From Pegea sp. RAD2-039 (taxonomy: Eukaryota > Chordata > Thaliacea > Salpida > Salpidae), in assembly GCA_034620365.1 (NCBI GenBank), contig JAQGEQ010000097.1, positions 1-64,000 of the forward strand: a DNA stretch of 64,000 nucleotides, given 5' to 3'. The translations under genes and the position numbers were made by a program. The stretch's first letter is position 1; every line of letters starts with the position of its first letter. Below the pieces are notes generated by a model. It did not search any database and was not told the DNA's origin. It saw nothing but the letters and a program-made list of their open reading frames with translations. Shown here in pieces: positions 24,378 through 36,700 of this stretch.

Positions 24378-25000
24378 AATAGCATTACCCTATCATCTGA
24401 CTTTAAATGGCGCAATTATGTTTCCAAAATCTTTGCAAAATAAATCAACCTTGTCTTCCTTATTATAAGACCTTTAATTCTAAGGATCCATACTTATTTA
24501 TCAATCTTTTCAAACTGTATCTATGTCCAATTCTTGAATACAATGTTAGTGCATGGATGCCATATCAAGTCAGTGATATCAAAAAAATCAAATCTGTTCA
24601 GGCCACATTTACAAGATTAGTATGTAGGAAACTTAATATCAAATATGATAGTTATAAACATCGTCTCAGTTTCTTCAATTTAGATACTTTGGAAATTTGA
24701 CGGATTAAATACGACTTAATTCTTATTTCTATAATTATCCACAATTTAATTGGCATTCAGTTTGATGATTTCTTTTCTATTAGTCCTTCCTTCAAGTTAT
24801 ATCAGCTCAGACGACAAACATTGCATCTTAATAATCCTATATCACCTGGTACATTGGTCAGAGCGAATTTTTTCTCATACCGTACAATTAGTACTTGGAA
24901 CCAGCTATCATCAGACATTGTCATGTCAGAATCACTCGCGTTGTTCAAGCAGAAGTTGAACCGTTATAATATTGCCAACATTATTATAATTTAAAATCTA
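24378..25000 (+). mobile_element. CR1-like LINE, 5'-truncated copy D
   Basis: Plus-strand fragment covering only the C-terminal end of ORF2. A 97-codon open piece (24407-24700) contains YLCPILEYNVSAWMPYQ and ATFTRLVCRKLNIKYDSY and is interrupted by TGA near 24698. The frame continues degenerately to about 24995. It is closely similar to the matching part of copies A and B. Confidence 0.8.
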
Positions 25001-25430
25001 AATTAATGTACAAATCTGTAATAATTAACTGACTAGTAAAAATCTTATGCTTACAATTATATATTTGCCATGAGAACTCATGATGCTATAAAAAAAGTGA
25101 ATTTTACTTTCATAATTTGATCTAAACCAGATTATAGAAGCGACATTTGCAAAAACATTATAAAAGAAAAATTTTAACTTTTAAACACGATTATTAGAAG
25201 TTGTATATAAGAAATATGTTATAAACTTTAATCAGATAATTCTTTTTTTTTTTCAGAAAACTTTTAGTAGGAAGGTAATTATTGCGATTTACAGATAATT
25301 TCAATAATTTGATTTATAGCTTAAAATCTCTGCAAATACTGCAGGATAGCTATTCAGACTTTAAAATCTTTGAAAAGCTAATTTTTTTTTGTAATAGTTA
25401 TTCCATGAATACAAAGTAACAGCTTTGGAA
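25001..25430. other. non-coding AT-rich stretch
   Basis: No gene or RNA feature supported; it lies between two LINE fragments. Confidence 0.3.
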
Positions 25431-25439
25431 ACAAAGATA

Positions 25440-25985
25440 AATCTATCAATCTACATTAGGACATAATGAATATAACTGCTCTGGTGAAGATTCGGCAACA
25501 GAATATATAAAATGTCCCTTCTGGTTTCATCTCACCTGTAGTGATGTGAGCAAGAAAATTTATAAAATATTTGAAAACAACCAGAAGAAGCAAATGGGAT
25601 TTAAATGGTTCTGTATTAAATGTAGAACTATGGACATAACATCTACCTCCTCTAATTCAAACCTATTATCCGATATCAGCAAATTTATATCTGCTAAATT
25701 GACCAAACTTAAATTTGAAATTGGCAACGATGTTGCCAAGATCACAAACAAATTTCTTGCTTGTTTAAATCAATAGATGAACAACGAAATAAATGGGCCT
25801 CGGTGGTCGGTGATTCCGACAAAAATGCTAGCATGGTGCAGCTTCTTGCCAAGAAGGTCACTAACACACACAAAAAACTCACTTTAGACCGTGAGGACAG
25901 AGAAAACAATGTCATCATCTTTAATGTCTCTGAGACTGATAAAGATAATAACAGTACGTTTTTTAATAAAATCTATCAATGTGAT
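25440..25985 (+). mobile_element. LINE ORF1 relic with PHD-type zinc finger and coiled coil
   Basis: In the frame covering 25466-25773 there is a PHD-like arrangement (C-SGEDSATEYIKCPFWFHLTC, then FKWFCIKC), followed by a Ser-rich linker and a helical segment (LLSDISKFISAKLTKLKFEI). After a frameshift, 25761-25980 encodes KVTNTHKKLTLDREDRENNV and IIFNVSETDKD, the typical end of PHD-containing ORF1 proteins of CR1-like LINEs. These proteins bind element RNA. The relic stops where the 113-bp tandem array begins (about 25988), so the array has replaced or inserted into the element. It could belong to the same family as copies A-D, but no overlapping sequence proves that. Confidence 0.65.
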
Positions 25986-25987
25986 TA

Positions 25988-26955
25988 CTACCAAGCACAA
26001 GATCTGTTGGTAAGACAAGTTATTATTGACTTGGTGGTGTTGGTCGAGGAGTTTTTACAAGTCAAGATGCTAGAAGCAAGTGAGTCTTCAGCACCTTCAA
26101 CCACCAAGCACAAGATTGGTTTGTAAGACAAGTTATTATTGACTTGGTGTAGTTGGTCGAGGAGTTTTTACAAGCCAAGGTGCTAGAAGCAAGTGAGTCC
26201 TCAGCACCTTTAACCACCAGACACAAGGTTTGTTTGTATGACAAGTTATTATTGACATGGTGTTGTTGGCCGAGGAGTTTTTACAAGTCAAGGTGCTAAA
26301 AGCAAGTGAGTCTTCATCACCTTTAACCACCAGACACAAGGTTTGTTTGTAAGACAAGTTATTATTGACATGGTGTTGTTGGCCGAGGAGTTTTTACAAG
26401 TCAAGGTGCTAAAAGCAAGTGAGTCTTCATCACCTTTAACCACCAGACACAAGGTTTGTTTGTAAGACAAGTTATTATTGACATGGTGTTGTTGGCCGAG
26501 GAGTTTTTACAAGTCAAGGTGCTAAAAGCAAGTGAGTCTTCATCACCTTTAACCACCAGACACAAGGTTTGTTTGTAAGACAAGTTATTATTGACATGGT
26601 GTTGTTGGCCGAGGAGTTTTTACAAGTCAAGATGCTAGAAGCAAGTGAGTCTTCATCACCTTCAACCACCAAGCACAAGATTGGTTTGTAAGACAAGTTA
26701 TTATTGACTTGGTGTAGTTGGTCGAGGAGTTTTTACAAGTCAAGATGCTAAAAGCAAGTGAGTCTTCAGCACCTTCAACCACCAAGCACAGGATTGGTTT
26801 GTAAGACAAGTTATTATTGACTTGGTGTTGGTGGTCGAGGAGTTTTTACAAGTCAAGATGCTAAAAGCAAGTGAGTCTTCAGCACCTTCAACCACCAAGC
26901 ACAAGATTGGTTTGTAAGACAAGTTATTATTGACTTGGTGTTGTTGGTTGAGGTT
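25988..26955 (+). repeat. 113-bp minisatellite, array 1 (about 8.5 units)
   Basis: Units recur exactly every 113 bp, for example at 26288, 26401 and 26514. They contain 'aagacaagttattattgac', 'gaggagtttttacaagtcaa' and 'gcaagtgagtcttc'. Three central units are identical or nearly so, which indicates recent homogenisation. The unit includes arms AGCACCTT/AAGGTGCT in some copies, able to form a hairpin with an 18-nt loop. The 60-codon frames running through the array are by-products of the periodicity. Related arrays are at 33.26, 37.93 and 60.36 kb. Confidence 0.93.
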
Positions 26956-27431
26956 GTTATTCTGCTATTATCAAAAGTTATTGTTAACTTAAAAACGCTT
27001 TCTGAAAAACTAATAAAATGCAAGGTGCTAAAATCAAGGAAAAAACACTTGTATGCTTTGTTTGTTTGTTAAAAAGCCTTATACTGTTAATATACTGTAT
27101 AAACCAAAGTTAAAATATTAATTTGAAAATAAAAGCGATTCTAATTCTGCAAACAAAAATAAAACCATAATTCAGTAGAAACCAGTTTATTTATGAAGCA
27201 GTTAATAACAGAAATAAGAAACAGCTGATTGAAATACTAAAGTCCAAAAGTACACATTTATTTAATCAAAATTATACTAAAATATTTCACTTGAAAAATA
27301 AACTCCAAAAATTTAAGTCATTTTTAAATAGAATTTCAAAAAATAAAAAAACAAACATAATTTTAAACCTTAAAAATGTTAAGACTAAACCATGAAAAAA
27401 ATGGCAGAAAGAAAAATTGAAATTAACCCTT
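26956..27431. other. non-coding stretch, probable 3' flank of the SmD1 copy
   Basis: No gene seen. It lies downstream of the minus-strand SmD1 copy and next to the minisatellite. Confidence 0.35.
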
Positions 27432-28640
27432 TCAATATCGACCACGTGGTCCACCTCTTCCTCTAGACATACCACGTCCTCGTCCTCGACCACGGGCACC
27501 TCTGCCACGACCACGACCTCGTCCACGCATACCACCGCGACCACGACCTCTCATTGGACGCGGACCATCATCAACAAGCAAGGAGTCCAATGCTAGATGT
27601 TCTGGTAACTCAAAAAAGCGAATAGTATTGCCTCTAATACTGAGGAAATCCATCTGCACAGGAGGTCGATTCTTTACTGTCATCTTCACAGTCTTCAGGT
27701 GAGTATTCATCGTCATATCAACCCCAGTAATGGTCCCAGAAATTTGAGTACCATTTTTTAATTCAATGGTTACACTTTCATGGCTAATTTTCATCAAGAA
27801 TCTAACCAACTTCATGATTGCTTCAAATTTACTACCTTCAAAAATATCAAATTTTTTAGAATATAAATCGATAAAGAATTATAAAAAAAAGAATATAAAA
27901 ATATCATTAATAGTTGCACATACCAACTATACACTAAATAAATTTTATAATTATTATATAATCGCATTATTATTAGACTACAGCATAATTATCAAATAAA
28001 CTAATTCTGTAATTATAAAAACATTAAATATAAAAATTTATGAAATAAATTAATAAAATTCAATTTATTAGTAATTGTAACAAAAGAAAAATGTTGATAA
28101 AAGTTTAAATAAAGTTTTCATGAAATTTCAACTATAAGTTTCTAAGCTAATAAAAAATAATTAATAAAATTTATTTAATATTTAATTTAAATAAATCTAA
28201 AGAAATAAAAATAGTTATTTTTCAATAATTTATTTATTTCAATTATCAAAAGAAATTATTTTTTTATATTTTCGAAATTAACTCCAATAAAACTCTTAAA
28301 AAACTTTAATATTCAAAACTATTTTAATTACAATTTGATAATTGTTAAAATAAATTATCTAATTCTACACCTTAATGATATTATTCAAATAATTTTTAGA
28401 CAAATTTTAAACAAGTTATTTATCCATAGAAAAAAATTATTTTTATAAAAAATAAATTCTTAATTTATATTTATCAATAACTTTTATAATCATCATCACA
28501 TAATTATCAAATACTAATTATTTAAACTATCAAAATTATAAATATTAAAGGTATATATATATATAAAAAATTAATCTTTTAGATAAAATATAAATGTAGA
28601 ACGAATGGAAGGGTTATACAGAAAATTAACCAAAAAAATT
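27420..28640. repeat. left arm of an inverted segmental duplication carrying SmD1
   Basis: The gene and its AT-rich upstream region recur in opposite orientation at about 31730-32870. Matching blocks include 27815-27970 (promoter side, including 'tagttgcacataccaact'), 28085-28420 (matching the reverse complement of about 31735-32075) and 28490-28640 (matching about 32210-32345). The last two blocks are in different order in the two arms, so a rearrangement or an extra insertion followed the duplication. Confidence 0.75.
27432..27815 (-). CDS. SNRPD1: small nuclear ribonucleoprotein Sm D1 (copy 1)
   Basis: An intronless 127-residue protein. Residues 1-80 are the Sm fold, with Sm1 and Sm2 motifs visible as [39 protein letters not shown] and [15 protein letters not shown]. 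The C-terminus is a Gly-Arg repeat tail ([18 protein letters not shown]) like that of SmD1, in which arginines are usually dimethylated for SMN binding. SmD1 is part of the heptameric ring on spliceosomal U snRNAs. The length is normal for the family. The coding DNA is base-for-base identical to the copy at 32473-32856, while flanks differ. Absence of introns could point to an old retrocopy or intron loss before duplication. Confidence 0.96.
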   Translation of the reverse strand: MKLVRFLMKISHESVTIELKNGTQISGTITGVDMTMNTHLKTVKMTVKNRPPVQMDFLSIRGNTIRFFELPEHLALDSLLVDDGPRPMRGRGRGGMRGRGRGRGRGARGRGRGRGMSRGRGGPRGRY

Positions 28641-31600
28641 TGTTAAATAATGAACAAATATTTAATATTCATATAATTCATTTTAAAAAATAATTTCAAC
28701 TTGTTTTAAATTCAAAATTTTTGAATATATAAATCGCAAAAAATATTGTTTTCAAACAAAATTATCTATTAATCAAATAAGTAAAAATAAGGAACACAAA
28801 TATTTAAAAAATAAATTTATATGAAATGGTAATTTACGATTAGCCTAATAAAAATAGAAAAAATAATAAAATAATGTGTAATTATATTGTAAAATAAAAA
28901 AAAAACTGGAATAAATAATATTTTAAAGTTTACTTTATTAAAATTTATTGTATAATTACAATATTTATAAATTTAATAGCAATGCAAATAAAACATACAA
29001 CCCCAAGCTTGTTGAAAAAGAAAGAGAACTTTGCTTTGATGGTTTAACTTGACGCCAAAAAGTATTATAGTCGAAATTGGTTGATTTTTTTAAAAGTTGT
29101 TTTCTTGATAAAAGTTAAATTTTTATTACCATGAATTTATTACAAATTTAGTTTTTTATTACAAATATTAAACTAAATTATTTAAAATTTAAATCAAATT
29201 TGTTCAATATCATAATTTGCTTTAAGCAATATCAAAGTCCGATAAAATTAACAAATAAAAACAACAAACTAGATAAATGATATTCTTACAAGAAATTTTT
29301 GCACAAACTTAGATACTCCATTTAAATAAAATTGACTTTTTGAAAAGAATAATCTTGATAATTTTTTTTTGTAAAGAAAAACTTCATTTAGTAGTTCTTT
29401 TAATTTAGCGCCAACAACAAATCAAATAAGACATAAAATATACTCGAAAAATATTTTTCTAGTTAGGAATAAAAACGAAAATCTGATCGTAAAAACTATT
29501 TTTGACCAAAATGAAGATTTTTAAGAGAAAAATGATCAATTACCAGCCAACAATTTGCATTTATAAAAAAATTAGCTGCGCTCACCTGGAAAAGTTTGAT
29601 TATTAATTATATACTAATAAGCCAAAAAGATGTTTGCTAGCAAAAAGAACTTTTCAGAAACGATATTTTGCCACTAAGACTGAAAGTCCTTCGAAGGTTT
29701 TTAGCGCAAAAACTAAGTATACTGACCAGTAGCTTCAATTGAGATACTTTACATTTAATTACCTTCAAATTCGGACATTTTATGATTTGTATTGAAACAA
29801 CAATAACACTTTCTAGTATTATATTATTAAGGACTATTTTCATCCCTTATGACTTGAAAAAATTCACCACCTAAGCTACTGTATACCAAATTTGTAATTA
29901 CCGGAAATATTCCAGCACTTTTAAAACTTTAAATTTAAACTTTTAATTCTTTTTCAAAATTTTCAAACGAATGAATTTAAAATCGTTTGCTGAAAAACTA
30001 TTCTCACATATACCATGTTTGTTTACAAATACAAATTGTTGTTCAAAGTCTAAATCCTTACAAAAAGACCTTCGACCTCGCACTATTGTTTAAAATTATT
30101 GATGACTCCTTTCATAGTAATTCAATATTTTCTTAAAGGATTGGAACTATTCATACGTCTTTAAAGGCTTATCGTTTAAGTTAACCAAATTAATAACTTT
30201 TAGAACACACAGTGAACTAATAGCCTTTTAAATAAAGTAACCTCAGTTAAGAATTTTATTTCCGATTCAATCATTAAAACAAATTTTGTCTCCTCTGTAA
30301 AAATTATACAAGTACGACTTGAGTAATTTATTGATAAATGATATAGGCAACCATTTTCTTCTTATTTTGTTCTTGTAAAAATTTGCCTTTGTAGTTTTAA
30401 ACTGTGGTTCCTTTAATTATTATTTTATTATTCTGCGTTTGCTCTATGATTTATTATTTGCAGTCATGTGTTCAACAAATGAATAAAAATAAGTCCTGAT
30501 TAACCTCGATTAAAGTGAATCTCAGGCTGAATATCAAATCTAATATTCGGTAAACTGAGAGAATTACATCAAGGATAATACATTGCAGATTTCATATCTT
30601 TATTTACTTCTATAGCTTTTGTTTTTCTAGTTTACAAACAAACAAACATTCTAAATATTATATACAAATAAAAATACAATATAAACATATTATATATAAG
30701 TAATTCTAATAAGAAATATTTATAAGAAATACTAAGAATAATATTTCTAATTTTAAAATCTTTTAGATTTTATTATTTTTCTACAATTTTCTTGGTGATG
30801 ACATTTTTAGAAAACTGAACTTTTAAAATGGTTCGTAACTTGATATATATGAAAATAGTTCCGTAAAGTAAATAAACTAATTTATTATTCAACTACGGTA
30901 CAAAATATTTTGTTGACTTATGTACTAGTCTACTCAATGATAAAAATAATATAACTTTTTAAAGTTTTAATTTATACCATAAAGCTCAAACTAATTTATT
31001 TTTATATAATGAAAATAGTCCTGTAAAGTAAATAAACTAATTTATTTAGTAGCTTTAAAGATTTTCATCTATTTTTTAAAAATTATATAGAATAAAGTTA
31101 AACTAATTCTCATTTTTTAGGTACAATGTGAATGAAGCATTTTAAATAAATTTTTATTGAAAATTTTCAAATTTTTCATTGGAAGCTTTGTACTCACGTG
31201 ACTTTAAAATTATAATTTTTTAGCATGTTATATCAATATTTTTCCTTTTTTAGTTCCTACTGTAAATGGAGTCTTATTAAAGATATATTCAGCTTTTTAT
31301 AGTCTAGGTATTTATATGCAATTAAATACAATTTCAAATTCTGTTACTTTTTTATATTTGTTTTATAGAAATTACTATTTACTTAACTAAATGCATTTAA
31401 TTATATAATTATAATAATATTTTAAATTCTGTTTACAACTTGAACAATTTTTCTGATCAAGTTTATTTCTTCTTTAATTACAATATTTTAAAATTTATTG
31501 TTTTTTTGAATTTTTATTTACTTATTATTAATAATATTCTTTTATTTAGCTCTTTAAAAATCATAAATTTTTGAATCTATCTTATTAGATATTTCTTAGT

Positions 31601-31729
31601 TACTGGTATTAATTCAGAACAAGTAAAAAATAAAATAAATACAAATTTAAATATAAAAATATATATTTCATCAAATTCTTTATGCTTAGTTGATATTTAT
31701 ATCTTTATAATTGCTGATTTTTATGGATA
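28641..31729. other. AT-rich spacer between the inverted SmD1 arms
   Basis: About 3.1 kb with no gene I can support. A 40-bp block with 'cgtaaagtaaataaactaat' near 30862 recurs near 31022 with a few changes, a local direct duplication. Runs of A and T dominate. Confidence 0.4.
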
Positions 31730-32870
31730 AATAACTAGTTTGAAATTTGTGTAAAAATTATTTGAATAATATCATTAAAGTATAAAATTAATTAATTTTA
31801 GCAATTATCAAATTGTAATTAAAATAGTTTTGAATATTAAAGTTTTTTAAGAGTTTTATTGGAGTTAATTTTGAAAATATAAAAAAATAATTTCTTTTGA
31901 TAATTGAAATAAATAAATTATTGAAAAATAACTATATTTAGATTTATTTAGATAAAATATTAAGATAATTTTATTAGTTTTATTACTTTTTCTTAGACTT
32001 CGAAACTTATAGTTGAAATTTCATGAAAACTTTATTTAAACTTTTATCAGCATTTTTCTTTTGGTAATAAATTGAATTATAACTTGTATTAATTTATTTC
32101 ATGAATTATACAAAGAAATCATTTTTATTATAAAGCTTCTTTTATGAAATTGTTTTTTTCACTTATATAAATATTGAAGTAATAATAAATAATATTCAAT
32201 TATTTTTCTGTATAACTTAATGTTTTTTCGTCATTCGTTATACATTTATATTTTATCTAAATGCCAAATTTTTTATCTGTGATATTTGATAATACTCTAA
32301 ATAATTAGTATTTGATAATTACGTGATAATTTAATAATTATAAAATTTATTTAGTGTATGGTTGGTATGTGCAACTATTTATGATATTTTTATATTCTTT
32401 TTTTTACAATTCTTTATCAATTTATATTCTAAAAAATTTGATATTTTTGAAGATAGTAAATTTAAAGCAATCATGAAGTTGGTTAGATTCTTGATGAAAA
32501 TTAGCCATGAAAGTGTAACCATTGAATTAAAAAATGGTACTCAAATTTCTGGGACCATTACTGGGGTTGATATGACGATGAATACTCACCTGAAGACTGT
32601 GAAGATGACAGTAAAGAATCGACCTCCTGTGCAGATGGATTTCCTCAGTATTAGAGGCAATACTATTCGCTTTTTTGAGTTACCAGAACATCTAGCATTG
32701 GACTCCTTGCTTGTTGATGATGGTCCGCGTCCAATGAGAGGTCGTGGTCGCGGTGGTATGCGTGGACGAGGTCGTGGTCGTGGCAGAGGTGCCCGTGGTC
32801 GAGGACGAGGACGTGGTATGTCTAGAGGAAGAGGTGGACCACGTGGTCGATATTGAAAGGGGCTAATTTG
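31730..32870. repeat. right arm of the inverted SmD1 duplication
   Basis: Reverse-complement match to the left arm (see 27420-28640). Non-coding parts differ at many positions, including the bases directly next to the CDS on both sides, whereas the 384-bp coding region shows no difference that I can find. Confidence 0.75.
32473..32856 (+). CDS. SNRPD1: small nuclear ribonucleoprotein Sm D1 (copy 2)
   Basis: Same 127-residue protein as at 27432-27815, with the same intronless structure: Sm1 and Sm2 motifs, then an Arg-Gly tail ending GGPRGRY. The start is the Met of the conserved [15 protein letters not shown]; upstream in-frame codons to 32362 are not conserved in the family and come from AT-rich leader sequence. 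Both copies have the upstream block with 'tagttgcacataccaac', so both probably have promoters. Identical coding sequence with diverged flanks suggests gene conversion between the inverted copies or strong constraint on the coding part. Confidence 0.96.
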   Translation: MKLVRFLMKISHESVTIELKNGTQISGTITGVDMTMNTHLKTVKMTVKNRPPVQMDFLSIRGNTIRFFELPEHLALDSLLVDDGPRPMRGRGRGGMRGRGRGRGRGARGRGRGRGMSRGRGGPRGRY

Positions 32871-33255
32871 TTTAGAAGAATTTTACTTTTCAATTAAATT
32901 TGATATTCCATTTTTTTAGAAAGAATTTTGCAAATAAATCATATTTTCTGCAATTTGTATTTTCTGAGTTTAGAAGGTATTTAGAAAGTTAGAATTTTCT
33001 AATAATAATAATGGCCTGCTTGGGCCATTCTGGCGTTTTTCAGATTTTTTAAATTATGAAACAATTCTTTCACAGTTTCCTTTTAAACATCATTTCAGTA
33101 GGCCAGACTACATTTGATTGTAGAGATTCTAAAGATTCAGGATTTAATCTTCTTCATCTGTTTTATAATTCAAGTCTTGTACTTAATTAATTAGGAATTC
33201 TTTATTTTATAAATTTCCAAAGTTCTTAGCTCTGTGAGATAGCAGTAAAACCAGG
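32871..33255. other. 3' flank of SmD1 copy 2
   Basis: No gene seen. A GC-richer patch around 33010-33040 (tggcctgcttgggccattct) is unexplained. Confidence 0.3.
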
Positions 33256-33257
33256 TG

Positions 33258-33525
33258 AAAGTTATTATTGACTTGGTGGTCGAGGAGTTTTTACAAATCA
33301 AGGTGCAAGAAGCAGGTGTGTCTTCAGCACCTTCAACCACCAAGCACAAGCTTTGTTTGTAAGACAAGTTATTATTGACTTGGTGTTGGTGGTCGAGGAG
33401 TTTTTACAAGTCAAGGTGCTAGAAGCAGGTGAGTCTTCAGCACCTTCAACCACCAAACACAAGATTTGTTTGTAAGACAAGTTATTATTGACTTGGTGTT
33501 GTTGGTCGAGGAGTTTTTACAAGTC
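33258..33525 (+). repeat. 113-bp minisatellite, array 2 (about 2.4 units)
   Basis: Same unit and orientation as array 1: 'gttattattgacttggtg', 'gtcgaggagtttttacaa' and 'ttcaaccaccaagcacaag' repeat with a 113-bp period. It lies between SmD1 copy 2 and the 3' end of the WD40 gene. Confidence 0.9.
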
Positions 33526-33732
33526 GAATCTGTCGGCTGTTTTACATGTTTTTGCTCTAATCGAATTCAAACCAGAACGGCCAGTCTATAATTCTAGTTT
33601 TTATCACAATAATAGATAAGTTATGCAGAAGGTAGTAGAATATCTCCTTAAATTTATTTGATCAGAAAAACTGTTTTTTGAATAAATTTCAAATAATAGT
33701 TGAAAATCAGGAATTTAATTTTGAAATAAATG

Positions 33733-36700
33733 TCAATAGCTTAGCGGGGTTCCTAACTGATTCCTTTTTTTTGTTTCTTTACTTTCATCAGTCACAGGTC
33801 GAGGTGTTGACATGGCGATAGATGCTTGGGAATTAGAAGAAGCAACTCGTTTTGGTTTTCGTTTGTTGTGTTGTCGTTTACGTTGAACAGTTGTACCTCT
33901 AGACCCATCATCAGTTTGAAAATCATTTAGATAAGATGCCAACGACATTTTAATCAAATCATTTTCACTATCACATTTCAAACCTAAAACAAACAAAGCT
34001 TTAAACACCTTTAAAACCATTTGTAGCAAACCTTTGTCAATCATTCTTGTGCTCATCGGCATTTCTTTTTTAAATGAAAACTCTTCGGTTTCCTTCAACA
34101 AAAGATCATTTAGAGATTCAAAAATCTAGAAATCAGTCTTACTCGGATGGTGAGTGCTTGAAAAGGTGAACAGATGTTCCCGAATCTGGCAGTGACTTTG
34201 GTGTCGATAAACTCGACTCTATTTCTTCTATCCTTTCTCGCTTGGTCTCTTCGAATCAAACTTCTTTCTGCTACGCTGCCCAATTTTATTTTTTCATCCT
34301 TTTATTTACAATTTATTGAAATTTAATTATGGAGTATTTAGGAAGCTTTTTACTTGGAAATCTTCTATTTCTTTCGTTAAAATCACGTTTTGTTCTTGCA
34401 AACATTTCGTTTCAACTTCAGTTTTTTCATTTTGTTTTACTTCAGTTTCTTCTGAATTATTTGAATCTGAAATTGAAGGTTTAGTAAAAGTTAAATCTAA
34501 TTTGATGTCAACATCAATTAATAAAATCTATAATAAGTTTAATTGAAAAACTAAAGATAAGCTTCAAAAAACTGTCATATAAAAATCAAAACAGATTTAC
34601 TGCAAACCTTCCAGACTTTTTGTATTTTCAATTTCCTCTTCTATCAACTCATCATTTGGTGGTTTGTTTGCTTCATCATCTAAAGAAGATTCAGTGAAAA
34701 TAAATCACCGACAAAAGATGAAGTTCCAAAATACCTTCATCTAATTTTTCGATTTTTTCTTGATTCTCATCTTGATTGGATTGCAAAACGTCTTCGCCTT
34801 CTTTAAAAGAATCCCTAGATGAAGTAATTTAATAAAGAATTAAAGTTTTGTAGACAATTATTTCAAAAAGAAATTTTAAATTAAAAAAGTAATTAAAAAA
34901 TTCTCATTCAAAACATTTAAAAACTTACTCTGAATGACAAAACGTTTTTGGCTTTGATAGATCCCATTTCTTCTTTTGTCCAAACGTACCAACCAGCCGG
35001 CCTTCTAAAGTCCATAATCGAGCTGTTTTGTCGGTAGAAGCGGTTACAACCAGCGAGATATTCTCGTGTTCGATAAACTCCACTTTAACAATTGCTGTTT
35101 CGTGAGCTTTCCAGCTACAGCAGATCTTCGGTTTTTCTGTTGTTGACTTCAAATGAACAAAAGTTGAGAAGTTTTTGTAAGACACAAACAGAAGTCACCT
35201 GAAGTGATCCAGACAGACAGTAATCACTGATCTCCCAAACAATAACTTCTCCGTTTGTGTCTCCCGTGATCAAAAGGTTCTCATCTGAAGTTGTTGCTAA
35301 ACTCAAAACAGTTCCTTCTTCAGAAGCCTTGAACTTTCCTGAAACTCATCTTGAAAGATACTCTTCAAAAGACTTCAAAATCTCACCTAAAAAACCAACC
35401 CTTCCGTAAAGACACCACCAAAATAGAATTCCAGCTTCACTACTAATCAAAACAGCTCTTCCAAACGGCTGACTTCTTAATCTTTTAGTTAAGAAGCACA
35501 AAGCATCAATTGAACGATGCTCTTTCGATGAAGATCTGTTTAAAGATCAGTTGATCACGTGAGTAGCTCAATTTTCAACTTTTTACTTTTCATTTCTTCC
35601 AGTTCTTAGCTGAAGGAATACTTGTTGTGTTTCATCATTCCAAACGATAATATTTCCATCATAACTTCCAGTTACCAACAAGTTTGGAGCTTTTGTGTGA
35701 GCCATGCACAAGATATCATCCTAAAAATCAAATGAATCAAACGTTGATGTATAAAAGATTTGAAATAAGAACCTGATGAAGTTGGCCTCCTTTCCAGTTA
35801 ACAATTGCTTTCTTGTTGACAATCTGATTTAAAAACTTTTTAAAAACTTTAAATATTTGTTAAAAACTCACATCTTGATCTGAGTCATCATACAAAACAA
35901 TCTTTCGATTCCATCCGACTGCGATGATCGTATTATCCTGAAAAGAAGCTACTCCTGTTACTTCTGCGTCTCCAACTGATTCTAGTTTGTGTAAGAGGTT
36001 CCTATTTTGAAAGTTCCAGACCTACAAAACTCAAAACTAAATCACGGAATCACCTTTTGAATTAAGAAGTAGATTAAATCTCGAATCTTACCTTGATACT
36101 TCCATCTCTTGCTCCTGTAAACAGTCTCCTCATTTTACTATCGAACGAAATGCTGGTGATCTCTTCTTTATCGTGAGCTCCAGTCATCATTAAACTTCTT
36201 GCTCCTGTTTCAATGTCCCAGATACAAACACTGGAGTCGTCACTAGAGGTCGCGATCTGAAACCGATCAGTCAACAACTAAGTTTTGAGCTCGTTGAATA
36301 GAAGACTTGATGGAAGAGAGGGTTGTAAGCAAGTCCACTTAAGGCTGAATGATGTGTAGTCGGTGAGTCTGCTTCTGTTTCCACTTTACCGAGCTTATAA
36401 AGTGCGATGCAATCATTGCAGTTTAGAATCAGCAAATCGGTGCAAGCTGATTGGTAGATACAAAGTGGAAATTCTCCTAATTACACAAAAGTCTGAGATG
36501 ATTCGTTTTGAAACGACTTTCTCCTTACCGTGATCTGGAATCCGACCCGTTTGAACTGATGGAAATTTAGGAGAAAGTGTTTGAAGACAGTTGTGTTCTT
36601 TGATGTCCCAGACTTTTATAACAACTTCCTTTGAGTAAGAGATTATTTGTCCACGTGACAAGTTGATGATGACGTCACAGATGCCTGTGTTGTGACCGCG

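Noticed and set aside
26062-26922. Series of overlapping 60-residue frames with near-identical sequence (MSYKQ-LCLVV type)
   Set aside because: They arise from the 113-bp period of the minisatellite: they recur with every unit, start at non-ATG codons or within the repeat, and appear in arrays of both orientations. They are not genes.
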